Below, one piece after another: positions 8,390 to 16,537 of a DNA stretch of 64,000 nt (positions are counted from its first letter, which is position 1; each line of letters starts with the position of its first letter). Source of the stretch: an uncultured Acetatifactor sp. (GTDB lineage: Bacteria; Bacillota; Clostridia; Lachnospirales; Lachnospiraceae); assembly GCA_910578215.1 (NCBI GenBank), contig CAJTPH010000003.1, forward strand, positions 1 through 64,000, given 5' to 3'. The notes beneath the pieces are model-generated. The model searched no databases, was not told the origin of the DNA, and saw nothing but the letters and a program-made list of their open reading frames with translations. The position numbers and the translations under genes were made by a program.

Positions 8390-11261
8390 CGAGTTTAAGG
8401 ATAAGCTGATAAACATATTGACCAGCAGGCTGACTGTCTTTGCGATATTGTTTATTCTGTTCGGCGGGATTCTGGTTTACCGCTGCTTTCAGCTGCAGAT
8501 CGTCCATGGGCAGGAATACCTGGACGAGTTTGTGCTTGAGACGGAAAAGACCAGGGACATTGCCAGCGCCAGAGGAAACATTTTCGACAGAAACGGCAAT
8601 CTGCTTGCCTATAACGAGCTTGCCTATTCAGTGAAAATAGAGGATGTGTTTGAGTCCGGCAACGGTAAGAATGCCCGGATGAACGAGGTGGTCTTCAACC
8701 TGATTCAGATGATTGAAAAAAACGGCGATAAGTGCAATACGGACTTTCGCATTATTGTGGACGAGAACGGGGAATTTGCCTTTAACGCGGAAGGCACAAG
8801 CCTGCTTCGCTTTCTTGCCGACGTGTACGGGAGAAAGACCATAGATTTACTGCAGGATTCGGAACGCACGGCCACGGCTGCCGATGTGATGGAATTTTTG
8901 AGCCGCACCAATAAGTTTGGCATCGGCGAGTACGCGGAGCCGGGCAACACCAAGAGCGACTTCCTTGCAGGCAAGGGCTACAGCAAGGAGGAATGGCTGA
9001 AGATTGTTACGATTCGTTATGCCATGAGCCTGACCTCCTTCAGAAAGTATATCGGAACCACGGTGGCAACAAACATAAATGAAAGAACCGTGGCCGTGCT
9101 CATGGAAAATTCGGATGTGCTTCCCGGTGTCACCATCGTTGAGGACACCGTGCGCAGATACGTGGACAGCAAGTACTTTGCCCATGTGCTGGGATACACC
9201 GGCAAGATTTCCTCCGACGAGCTGACCCAGCTGAATGAGGAGATGCTGCAGAACGGAGGAAGCGGCGATGAGTATACCATCAACGACGTGGTGGGAAAGA
9301 GCGGCATTGAGGCGTCTCTGGAGACGACGCTGCAGGGCAGGAAGGGCTATGAGAGAGTCGTTGTGGACTCCATGGGAAAGGTACTGTTCATCCCCGAAAG
9401 GGAAGAAGCACAGGTGGGGCAGGACGTATATCTGACCATTGACCGGGACCTGACAAAGGCGGTGTACAACATTTTGGAGCAGAAGCTTGCGGGCTTGGTT
9501 TCCAGCAAGATTATCAACGCCAGGGAATATAAGGCGGAGCCCGATGCCGAGAGCGGAGATATCAAAATACCGATTTATGACGTTTATTTCGCCATGTTCA
9601 ACAACTCCATTATCGACATAAAGCACCTCTCGGCGGAAAATGCGGGAGAGACGGAAAAAGCGGTGTACACGGCATATGCAGGCTACAAGGAGGCTGTCTA
9701 CGAGAGGCTTAAGGAGGAGCTGACGGAAAAGAAGACTCCCTACAACAGGCTGTCCAAGGAATATCAGGTCTATCAGAGCAATATCGTGACCCTATTGAAC
9801 CGCAGCGGTATCATCATGTCTGTGGACACCTCGGACGAGACCTACATTAACTGGGCCACCAAAGAGATCATCAGCCTGAACGAATATTTAAGATACTGTA
9901 TTACCAAAAACTGGATAGATGTCAGCAAGCTTCAGCTTGACGATAAATACTCCGATTCTACGGAAATTTACGAAAAGCTTTTGGAGCACATTATCTCCAC
10001 GGTTGACAAAAACATGGAATTTCAGAAGAAGCTGTTTAAATATATGCTGCTGTCGGATGTCATAAACGGAAAACAGGTGTGCCAGGTGCTCTGCGAGCAG
10101 GGGCTGGTGGATATTCCGGAAGCGGACGCGGAGGCCGTCTTCACAGGGAAGATGACGGCGTATCAGTTCATGATGAACCGCATCGTCAACCTGGATATAA
10201 CGCCGGCACAGCTGGCGCTGGACCCCTGCAATGCCTCCGTGGTCATCACGGATGTCAATAACGGGGATGTGCTTGCGCTTGTGTCTTATCCCGGATACGA
10301 CAATAACAAAATGGCCAATACGGTGGATGCGGAATATTTTGCGCAGCTCAATGCCGATAAATCCAATCCTCAATGGAATTACGCCACACAGTCCACGCTG
10401 GCGCCCGGCTCCACCTTCAAAATGGTGGTTGCCACAGCGGGACTTCTGGAGGGCGTCATCAACTTAAAGAGCAAGACAAACTGTGTCGGAACCTTTGACG
10501 AGATCGCTTCCGCCCCCAGATGCTGGAAAAGGCGGGGACACGGAAACGAGACCCTCGTGACGGCAATCAGGGACTCCTGCAACTATTATTTTTACAGCGT
10601 AGGCTATCAGCTTTCTTCAAGGTCAGGCACATACAACCAGGCGGAGGGGTTGAATATCCTGGCAGAGTACGCCGACAAATTCGGTCTGACCGAGAAATCG
10701 GGAATCGAGATATCGGAGGTTTCTCCCAATGTATCCACGGAAGACCCCGTGCGTTCCGCCATCGGGCAGGGCACCAACAGCTACACCGCCGTGGGTCTGG
10801 CAAGGTATATCACCACCGTGGCAAACAGCGGCACCTGCTACAACCTGACGCTGCTAGATAAAATAACGGACTCTGACGGCAATACGCTGATAGAGTACCA
10901 GCCGGATATACGCAATGTTATTGAGATGCCAAAGGAATACTGGGACGCCATCCATGCCGGCATGCGTCAGATGGTGGAGGGCAAGAGCTACTTTAAAGAG
11001 CTGGCGGTAAATGTCGCCGGCAAGACCGGTACTGCGGAACAGACAAATTCCCGTCCCAATCATGCGCTTTTTGTGTGCTATGCCCCCTATGAGCAGCCCC
11101 AGATTTCCGTTACCACCAGGATTCCCTTCGGGTATTCATCGGATTATGCGGCGCAGGTGACCAGGGATATTATCAAATATTACTGCGGGCTGGCAGGGGA
11201 GGACGAGCTGATTACCGGAGTGGCAGATACCCCTGACGGAGGCATTTCCGACGAGCTGTAA
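8382..11261 (+). CDS. mrdA: Class B penicillin-binding protein (PBP2-type transpeptidase)
   Basis: This is the elongasome D,D-transpeptidase that crosslinks lateral peptidoglycan together with RodA. It has one N-terminal membrane span (about residues 18-35) and a pedestal domain. The transpeptidase motifs are S677-T-F-K680, S732-C-N734 and K881-T-G. At 959 residues it is longer than E. coli PBP2, because roughly 250 residues are inserted before the catalytic core (between the DRDLTKAVYN region and ALDPCNASVV); large insertions here are usual in Clostridia. The TTG start at 8382 has AAGGAG upstream and overlaps mreD. Confidence 0.93.
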   Translation: MFDEFKDKLINILTSRLTVFAILFILFGGILVYRCFQLQIVHGQEYLDEFVLETEKTRDIASARGNIFDRNGNLLAYNELAYSVKIEDVFESGNGKNARMNEVVFNLIQMIEKNGDKCNTDFRIIVDENGEFAFNAEGTSLLRFLADVYGRKTIDLLQDSERTATAADVMEFLSRTNKFGIGEYAEPGNTKSDFLAGKGYSKEEWLKIVTIRYAMSLTSFRKYIGTTVATNINERTVAVLMENSDVLPGVTIVEDTVRRYVDSKYFAHVLGYTGKISSDELTQLNEEMLQNGGSGDEYTINDVVGKSGIEASLETTLQGRKGYERVVVDSMGKVLFIPEREEAQVGQDVYLTIDRDLTKAVYNILEQKLAGLVSSKIINAREYKAEPDAESGDIKIPIYDVYFAMFNNSIIDIKHLSAENAGETEKAVYTAYAGYKEAVYERLKEELTEKKTPYNRLSKEYQVYQSNIVTLLNRSGIIMSVDTSDETYINWATKEIISLNEYLRYCITKNWIDVSKLQLDDKYSDSTEIYEKLLEHIISTVDKNMEFQKKLFKYMLLSDVINGKQVCQVLCEQGLVDIPEADAEAVFTGKMTAYQFMMNRIVNLDITPAQLALDPCNASVVITDVNNGDVLALVSYPGYDNNKMANTVDAEYFAQLNADKSNPQWNYATQSTLAPGSTFKMVVATAGLLEGVINLKSKTNCVGTFDEIASAPRCWKRRGHGNETLVTAIRDSCNYYFYSVGYQLSSRSGTYNQAEGLNILAEYADKFGLTEKSGIEISEVSPNVSTEDPVRSAIGQGTNSYTAVGLARYITTVANSGTCYNLTLLDKITDSDGNTLIEYQPDIRNVIEMPKEYWDAIHAGMRQMVEGKSYFKELAVNVAGKTGTAEQTNSRPNHALFVCYAPYEQPQISVTTRIPFGYSSDYAAQVTRDIIKYYCGLAGEDELITGVADTPDGGISDEL

Positions 11262-11311
11262 AAATCATTCCAGGGTTGAATTAGGGTTTGAAAGTAAGCT
11301 TTTGAATGGTA

Positions 11312-11329
11312 TGCGTGCCCGGGCACGCA
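11312..11329. promoter_or_regulatory. Perfect 18-bp palindrome just before the minC ribosome-binding site
   Basis: TGCGTGCCCGGGCACGCA is a perfect inverted repeat ending 1 nt before the AGGGGGG region that serves minC. It could be an operator, or an RNA stem that partly masks or frames the ribosome-binding site. No spacer separates the arms, which argues for a DNA-binding site as much as for a hairpin. Confidence 0.6.
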
Positions 11330-11341
11330 GGGGGGATAAAA

Positions 11342-12010
11342 ATGAAAGATGCGGTTATGATAAAGAGCTTTCCGAACGGAATTTCGCTTCATCTCAACGA
11401 AGAACAGCCTTTTGAAGACATTCTTGAGGAGATAGGCAGCAAGTTTTCGGAGGCAAGGAATTTTTTTGGAAAGGCATCCATGGCTTTATCCATTGAGGGG
11501 CGCGCTTTGTCCGCCTCGGATGAGATCAGAGTCCTGGATGCAATCAAATCTAACAGCGACCTCCAAATCATCTGTATCGTAGGCAAGGATGACAGCACAA
11601 ACAAAAATTTTATCAAAGCGCTTGTGCATATGGAAAAAAAGCTTGCCAGCAACGAAGACGGACAGTTTTTTAAGGGAAGCCTGAAAAATAAAGAAGTCAT
11701 TGAGACGGAGAACAGTATTATCGTACTGGGAGATGTCTATCCGGGCAGCGCCATTATCTGCGCCCGGAACGTTATCATACTGGGCGGCTTGTACGGCGAG
11801 GTCTACGCCGGGGGCAACGGAATGGAGGGAGCCTTTGTTGCAGCGCTTGAAATGGAGCCGGAAAGAATTAAAATCGGCGATTTCAAATATAAACCAAATA
11901 CTAAATCAAAGTGGGGAATACACCCAAAGGTACAGCCGAAAATTGCATGTGTGAAGAACAATAGAATTGTACTGGAACCTCTCACCAAAGATTTGCTGAG
12001 CACCTTTTAG
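11342..12010 (+). CDS. minC: Septum site-determining protein MinC
   Basis: MinC inhibits FtsZ ring assembly away from midcell, recruited by MinD. It has an N-terminal FtsZ-inhibiting domain (about residues 1-100) and a C-terminal right-handed beta-helix domain with the family's VYPGSAIICARNVIILGGLYGEVYAG pattern (written here as a reference to about residues 135-160). The ATG at 11342 has AGGGGGGAT upstream; an in-frame ATG 36 bp earlier runs through the palindrome and is unlikely. The length is about 222 residues. Confidence 0.93.
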   Translation: MKDAVMIKSFPNGISLHLNEEQPFEDILEEIGSKFSEARNFFGKASMALSIEGRALSASDEIRVLDAIKSNSDLQIICIVGKDDSTNKNFIKALVHMEKKLASNEDGQFFKGSLKNKEVIETENSIIVLGDVYPGSAIICARNVIILGGLYGEVYAGGNGMEGAFVAALEMEPERIKIGDFKYKPNTKSKWGIHPKVQPKIACVKNNRIVLEPLTKDLLSTF

Positions 12011-12018
12011 CCCATGAA

Positions 12019-12049
12019 GCGCAGGCTTCCGCAAAAACGAAGCCTGCGC
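12019..12049. other. 11-bp stem-loop between minC and minD
   Basis: GCGCAGGCTTC (12019-12029) pairs perfectly with GAAGCCTGCGC (12039-12049) around a 9-nt loop. No T-run follows, so it may be an mRNA-processing or stability element in the min operon rather than a terminator. Confidence 0.65.
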
Positions 12050-12104
12050 AGGCGGAACAACAGGTGCTTGGAGGACGACAAATTATTATGGAGGACAGGT
12101 AAAA

Positions 12105-13016
12105 ATGGAAGAAAAACATTCCATGGAAGAAAGAAATTCCATGAAAGAAAGACATTCCAATGAGGCTTCACATCGTAATGAGGCTTCGCGTCATTTGGAA
12201 AACGAATTTTCCAAGGAGCCGAAGCGCTCGGAAGTTATTGTCGTCACTTCAGGTAAAGGCGGTGTAGGTAAGACCACTACATCCGCAAACGTAGGTACGG
12301 GTCTGGCAAAGCTTGGGAAAAAGGTCTGTCTGATCGACACGGATATCGGGCTGCGCAATCTGGATGTGGTTATGGGACTGGAAAACCGTATAGTCTATAA
12401 TCTGGTTGATGTGGTGGAGGGAAACTGCAGGGTAAAGCAGGCCCTGATCCGGGATAAACGGCATCCGGGGCTGTATCTGATGCCGTCGGCGCAGACAAGG
12501 GACAAGTCCGCCGTATCCCCGGGGCAGATGGTAAAGGTGATAGAACACTTAAAAGAACAGTTTGATTACATTATTCTGGACTGTCCCGCAGGTATCGAGC
12601 AGGGCTTTCAGAACGCCATAGCAGGCGCGGACAGGGCTCTTGTGGTAACCACGCCGGAGGTTTCCGCGATTCGCGATGCGGACCGTATCATCGGTCTGCT
12701 TGAGGCAAACGGCTTTAAACAGATGGAGCTGGTCATCAACCGGCTGCGGATGGATATGGTCAAGCGGGGAGATATGATGTCCGCTCAGGACGTGGTGGAT
12801 ATTCTTGCCATTCCCCTGATAGGCATTATTCCCGATGATGAGAATGTGGTGATATCCACCAATCAGGGAGAACCGCTTGTGGGAGGCTCCAGCCCTGCGG
12901 GACAGGCATACGCCAATGTAGTGCAGAGAGTTTTGGGAAAGGATGTACCTTATTTAAATTTTGAGAAGGGAATTTCTTTTTGGACCAGGGTTTCCGGAAT
13001 ATTTCATAAGGCATAA
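12105..13016 (+). CDS. minD: Septum site-determining ATPase MinD with repeat-derived N-terminal extension
   Basis: MinD is a deviant Walker A ATPase that dimerises on the membrane and recruits MinC. The P-loop GKGGVGKTT lies at residues 50-58. MinD normally begins 1-3 residues before the EVIVVTSGKGG strand, so about 40 residues here are extra. They read MEEKHS-MEERNS-MKERHS-NEASHR and are encoded by the 18-bp repeat family; the ATG at 12105 is itself part of a unit. AGGACAGG lies upstream. The C-terminal end (ISFWTRVSGIFHKA) looks like the amphipathic membrane-targeting helix. Confidence 0.93.
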   Translation: MEEKHSMEERNSMKERHSNEASHRNEASRHLENEFSKEPKRSEVIVVTSGKGGVGKTTTSANVGTGLAKLGKKVCLIDTDIGLRNLDVVMGLENRIVYNLVDVVEGNCRVKQALIRDKRHPGLYLMPSAQTRDKSAVSPGQMVKVIEHLKEQFDYIILDCPAGIEQGFQNAIAGADRALVVTTPEVSAIRDADRIIGLLEANGFKQMELVINRLRMDMVKRGDMMSAQDVVDILAIPLIGIIPDDENVVISTNQGEPLVGGSSPAGQAYANVVQRVLGKDVPYLNFEKGISFWTRVSGIFHKA

Positions 13017-13034
13017 GGGGGGCTAGTGTGTATC

Positions 13035-13319
13035 ATGAGACGTTTTTTTCGCAGAAAAAGCTCCTGCCAGATTGCGAAGGACAGACTGAAAATACTGTTG
13101 ATCTCCGACAGGGTAAACTGTTCGCCGGAACTGATGGAGCTGATTAAGACGGATATCGCAAAGGTGATATCCAAATACATGAAGATAGACGCTGAAAACA
13201 TGGAAATTCAGATCAATACAAAAGGAAGTAAGTCCGGAAGGGGAAGCAAGCCTGCGCTGTATGCCAACATCCCTATTGTGGATGTTTCGGCGGCGCAGGA
13301 CCCGGCTCTCAAGCAGTAA
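13035..13319 (+). CDS. minE: Cell division topological specificity factor MinE
   Basis: MinE stimulates MinD ATPase and restricts MinC/D to the poles. The protein has the MRRFFRRK basic/hydrophobic membrane anchor at the start, the AKDRLKILLISDRVN anti-MinCD segment, and a topological specificity domain (VISKYMKIDAENMEIQIN). The ATG at 13035 is preferred; a GTG at 13026 gives three more residues. It follows minD by 18 bp. MinE presence, as opposed to DivIVA alone, fits Clostridia. Confidence 0.9.
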   Translation: MRRFFRRKSSCQIAKDRLKILLISDRVNCSPELMELIKTDIAKVISKYMKIDAENMEIQINTKGSKSGRGSKPALYANIPIVDVSAAQDPALKQ

Positions 13320-13361
13320 AATGTCTTCCAGACACCTGAAAGACATTCAGATGAGGATACT

Positions 13362-14474
13362 ATGTTTAAAAAATACAGATTACGGGATTATGATTTTAAA
13401 TTGGTGCTGATGGTGCTTGCGCTTTCGGTCATCGGTGTTTTGGCGATCGGGAGCGCGGAGAGCTCTCTCCAGAATAAGCAGCTGGCAGGCGTTATTTCAG
13501 GGATTTTCCTGATGATCGTCTGCTCTCTGTTCAACTACAGCTTTGTCCTGAAATTTTACTGGCTGATGTATGGCTTTAACCTTGTGCTCTTGCTGATGAT
13601 TATGCTTCCGAAGCTGGGACACAGCTCACATGGGGCACAGCGGTGGCTGGATATAGGAGGATTCCGTTTTCAGCCTTCGGAAATTGCCAAAATTATATTG
13701 ATTTTATTCTTTGCACAGTTTATTATGAGACATAGGGAGAAATTAAATACCGTGAGAATAATCGGAAGCTGTGTGGCGCTTATACTGGTGCCGCTGGGTC
13801 TGGTGGTATCGCAGCCGGATCTTTCCACCAGCATCGTGCTTGCCGCCGTTTTCTGCGTTATTATGTTTGCGGGAGGCGTCAGCCTCAAGCTTGTGGGCGG
13901 CGTGCTGGCACTGGCAATACCTGCCGCGGTGCTGATCATCTCCCTGGCGCTGCAGCCGGGCAGCGGCCTTTTAAACGATTATCAGAGAGGCCGCATATTC
14001 GCGTTTCAGGCGCCGGATAAATATCCGGATCAGGCGCGCCAGCAGGTAAATTCCGTCACGGCGATTGCTTCGGGCATGCTGGACGGGAAGGGCTATAAAA
14101 ACAACGAGATCACATCGGTAAAAAACGGCAATTTTATTTCTCAGACGCAGACCGACTTCATATTTTCGGTGATAGGAGAGGAGTTCGGCTTCAAGGGCAG
14201 CCTTGCGGTGATTCTGCTCACATTCGGCGTCTCGCTGGAATGTATCTCCATAGCCAGAAAGGCGAAGGATCTGGCGGGAACGATCATATGCGCCGGGATG
14301 GGAGGGCTGGTAGCGTTCCAGGGATTTATCAATATCGGTGTGGCAACCTTTATTCTGCCCAACACAGGGCTGACACTGCCGTTTGTAAGTTACGGCCTGA
14401 CTTCGCTTTGGAGCCTGTTTATGGGGATGGGCTTTGTGTTAAATGTGAGGCTTCAGGCTAAAAGGCCAAAATAA
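13362..14474 (+). CDS. rodA: SEDS-family peptidoglycan polymerase RodA
   Basis: RodA polymerises lipid II glycan strands in the elongasome. It is a polytopic membrane protein of 370 residues with about ten spans and SEDS signatures including GAQRWLDIGGFRFQPSEIAK and, near the C-terminus, NTGLTLPFVSYGLTSLW. It could formally be FtsW/SpoVE, but the mre/PBP2/min context favours RodA. The family's last motif usually reads PFVSYGGS; here it is PFVSYGLT. Confidence 0.88.
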   Translation: MFKKYRLRDYDFKLVLMVLALSVIGVLAIGSAESSLQNKQLAGVISGIFLMIVCSLFNYSFVLKFYWLMYGFNLVLLLMIMLPKLGHSSHGAQRWLDIGGFRFQPSEIAKIILILFFAQFIMRHREKLNTVRIIGSCVALILVPLGLVVSQPDLSTSIVLAAVFCVIMFAGGVSLKLVGGVLALAIPAAVLIISLALQPGSGLLNDYQRGRIFAFQAPDKYPDQARQQVNSVTAIASGMLDGKGYKNNEITSVKNGNFISQTQTDFIFSVIGEEFGFKGSLAVILLTFGVSLECISIARKAKDLAGTIICAGMGGLVAFQGFINIGVATFILPNTGLTLPFVSYGLTSLWSLFMGMGFVLNVRLQAKRPK

Positions 14475-14518
14475 GATCCAAACAGTGCGTTAATGTTTGC
14501 AGACAGGGGGTATAGCTA

Positions 14519-14914
14519 ATGAATATTGCATTGATTGCACATGATTCCAAAAAAAAGCTGATGCAGAATTTCTGTATCGCTTACAGGGGGATATTAAGCA
14601 AAAACGAATTGTACGCCACCGGTACCACCGGGCGGCTGATTGAAGAAGTCACCAATTTAAGCATCCACAAGTTTCTTGCGGGGCACCTGGGCGGAGAGCA
14701 GCAGATCGGCGCCCAGATCGAGCATAATCAAATGGACCTGGTCATTTTTCTGAGAGATCCTCTCACGCCCAAAAGCCATGAGCCGGATGTCAATAATGTG
14801 GTAAGGCTGTGCGATATGCACAATATACCGCTTGCCACCAACCTTGCAAGCGCGGAACTGTTGATAAAGTCTCTGGACAGAGGAGATTTAGAGTGGCGTG
14901 AAATGTACAAATAA
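14519..14914 (+). CDS. mgsA: Methylglyoxal synthase
   Basis: MgsA converts dihydroxyacetone phosphate to methylglyoxal and phosphate, bypassing lower glycolysis when phosphate is low. The family motifs ALIAHDSKK (N-terminus), TGTTGRLIE, HLGGEQQIGA and FLRDPLTPKSHEPDV are present, including the catalytic Asp of the RDPLT segment. The length of 131 residues is typical. It overlaps the longest frame of the next gene, but the likely start of that gene is downstream. Confidence 0.95.
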   Translation: MNIALIAHDSKKKLMQNFCIAYRGILSKNELYATGTTGRLIEEVTNLSIHKFLAGHLGGEQQIGAQIEHNQMDLVIFLRDPLTPKSHEPDVNNVVRLCDMHNIPLATNLASAELLIKSLDRGDLEWREMYK

Positions 14915-14927
14915 TAAAAGATTATTT

Positions 14928-14969
14928 TTCCATAAAGAAAAGCTTTCCGTGGAAGGCAGATTTTCCATG
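14928..14969 (+). repeat. 18-bp repeat units supplying the start of the carboxypeptidase gene
   Basis: About two degenerate units (CATAAAGAAAAGCTTTCC, GTGGAAGGCAGATTTTCC) end in the ATG used by the next gene. GGAAGG within the unit lies about 10 nt before that ATG. The repeat therefore appears to provide both the ribosome-binding motif and the start codon. Confidence 0.75.
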
Positions 14970-15947
14970 AAAAAAACGAAATTACTTTCTCTGCTGTGTA
15001 TGGCGGCGCTGCTCACCGGCGTCTTTTCCGGGTGCGGCAGTCTGGCCTATGACATGGCATACAGCGTGGACGCGGCGGTCAGCGGCTTCAATGTGGTGCG
15101 CCGGCAGGAGACCCGGACCGCGTCGCCCTTTGCGTCCGAGCTCTGCGTTGTAACCGGGGATGTGTCCGAGGGGACAGAGGGCGAGATAGTCGGAACGGGT
15201 GCGGAGATGCTTTTGGATCTAAGGACCTGTCAGGTCCTCTATGCGCATAACGTCCATGAGCGCGTGCATCCCGCCAGCATAACCAAGGTGATGACGGCTC
15301 TGGTGGCGCTGGAAAACGGCAATCTGGAGAGCACCCTGACGGCCACAAGCGCGGTCAACATCACGGAATCGGGAGCCGTGCTGTGCGGCTTAAAAAGCGG
15401 CGATACCATGACCCTTGACCAGGCCCTTCGGATTCTGCTCATCTATTCCGCAAATGACGCGGCAATGCTGATTGCCGAAAATATCGGCGGAAGCGTGGAA
15501 CACTTTCTGGAGATGATGAATCAGAAGGCCCATGAGCTGGGAGCGACCAACACAAACTTTGCCAATCCCCACGGGCTTACCGATATCAATCATTACACCA
15601 CGGCATATGACCTGTATCTGATTTTCAAGGAGGCGATCAAAAACGAAACCTTTAACGAAATCATTCATATGACCAGCTATCAGACAACCTTTTACGACAA
15701 AAACGGAAAAGCCAAGGAATTTAAAAAGCAGACCACAAATCTCTTTTTGAAGGGAGAACGCAAGGCGCCGGAAAATGTGACGGTTATTGGCGGAAAGACG
15801 GGAACCACCAATGCTGCGGGGCACTGTCTGATACTGCTGAGCAGGGACGAAAGCGGTTCACCATACATCTCTGTCGTCATGCGCGCAGGCTCGTCGGACG
15901 AGCTCTATAACAGGATGACGGATTTACTTAAAGAGATTCACAAATAG
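14967..15947 (+). CDS. D-alanyl-D-alanine carboxypeptidase (penicillin-binding protein 5/6 type)
   Basis: This serine-type carboxypeptidase trims terminal D-Ala from peptidoglycan stems. The motifs are S104-I-T-K107, a YSANDAAM (SxN) motif and K277-T-G. The N-terminus MKKTKLLSLLCMAALLTGVFSGC is a signal sequence ending in a lipobox-like FSGC, so it may be a lipoprotein. A longer frame opens at a GTG at 14898 but would bury the signal sequence; the ATG at 14967 is preferred. I do not see the membrane-anchoring C-terminal domain of DacA, so it is shorter than classical PBP5. Confidence 0.9.
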   Translation: MKKTKLLSLLCMAALLTGVFSGCGSLAYDMAYSVDAAVSGFNVVRRQETRTASPFASELCVVTGDVSEGTEGEIVGTGAEMLLDLRTCQVLYAHNVHERVHPASITKVMTALVALENGNLESTLTATSAVNITESGAVLCGLKSGDTMTLDQALRILLIYSANDAAMLIAENIGGSVEHFLEMMNQKAHELGATNTNFANPHGLTDINHYTTAYDLYLIFKEAIKNETFNEIIHMTSYQTTFYDKNGKAKEFKKQTTNLFLKGERKAPENVTVIGGKTGTTNAAGHCLILLSRDESGSPYISVVMRAGSSDELYNRMTDLLKEIHK

Positions 15948-15950
15948 AGG

Positions 15951-15979
15951 TTGTTTTTTAGCACCGTTTCACTTATAAT
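15951..15979 (+). promoter_or_regulatory. Putative sigma-A promoter for the P-loop protein gene
   Basis: TTGTTT (15951-15956) and TATAAT (15974-15979) are 17 bp apart. The -10 is part of a CACTTATAATAAGTG dyad, which could be an operator. The gene starts 45 bp downstream. Confidence 0.65.
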
Positions 15980-16023
15980 AAGTGTAAGGCAATACATAAA
16001 TATTACGATAGGAGGGCTTTCCA

Positions 16024-16461
16024 ATGGTTCAGTTAATTGTAGGCAAAAAGGGTAAGGGTAAGACCAAGCAGTTGTTGGATAAAGTAAACAGTGAGGTCAA
16101 GGAGATCTCCGGCAATATTGTCTATCTCGACAAGAGCAACCAGCATATGTATGAGCTGAACAATAAGGTGCGTCTGGTCGATGTCTCCCAGTTCTGTATT
16201 GAGAACAGCAGCGAATTTATCGGATTTGTGTGTGGTATCGTTTCTCAGGATCATGATTTGCAGCAGATGTACTTTGACAGCTTCCTGAAGATTTCCTGCC
16301 TTGAAAACAGCGGAGCCGCAGAGCATGAGGATATATCCGCTGCCATTGAAAAGCTGGAAAAACTCAGCAAGCGTTTTGAAGTGGACTTTGTCCTGAGCGT
16401 TTCCATGGACGAGGCGGAGCTTCCCGCAGGATTAAAGGAAAAGGTTTTGATTGCTGTATAA
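16024..16461 (+). CDS. Conserved small P-loop protein of unknown function
   Basis: This 145-residue protein opens with MVQLIVGKKGKGKTK, a Walker A-like loop at residues 7-14. No clear ATPase partner motifs beyond a weak hydrophobic strand ending in NIVYLDK are visible. It resembles short proteins of Clostridia sometimes misannotated as PilT. AGGAGGGC precedes the ATG. It has its own promoter and a terminator downstream, so it is a single-gene unit. Confidence 0.8.
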   Translation: MVQLIVGKKGKGKTKQLLDKVNSEVKEISGNIVYLDKSNQHMYELNNKVRLVDVSQFCIENSSEFIGFVCGIVSQDHDLQQMYFDSFLKISCLENSGAAEHEDISAAIEKLEKLSKRFEVDFVLSVSMDEAELPAGLKEKVLIAV

Positions 16462-16487
16462 AATATATAAAACTAAGTTTTATTACG

Positions 16488-16520
16488 AAAGCCTCGGACT
16501 ACTTTGCCGGGGCTTTTGTT
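16488..16520 (+). terminator. Rho-independent terminator
   Basis: AAAGCCTCGG (16488-16497) pairs with CCGGGGCTTT (16507-16516, one T-G wobble), followed by TTGTTT. It ends the P-loop gene unit. Confidence 0.8.
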
Positions 16521-16537
16521 TGGAAGGCGGCTGAGAA

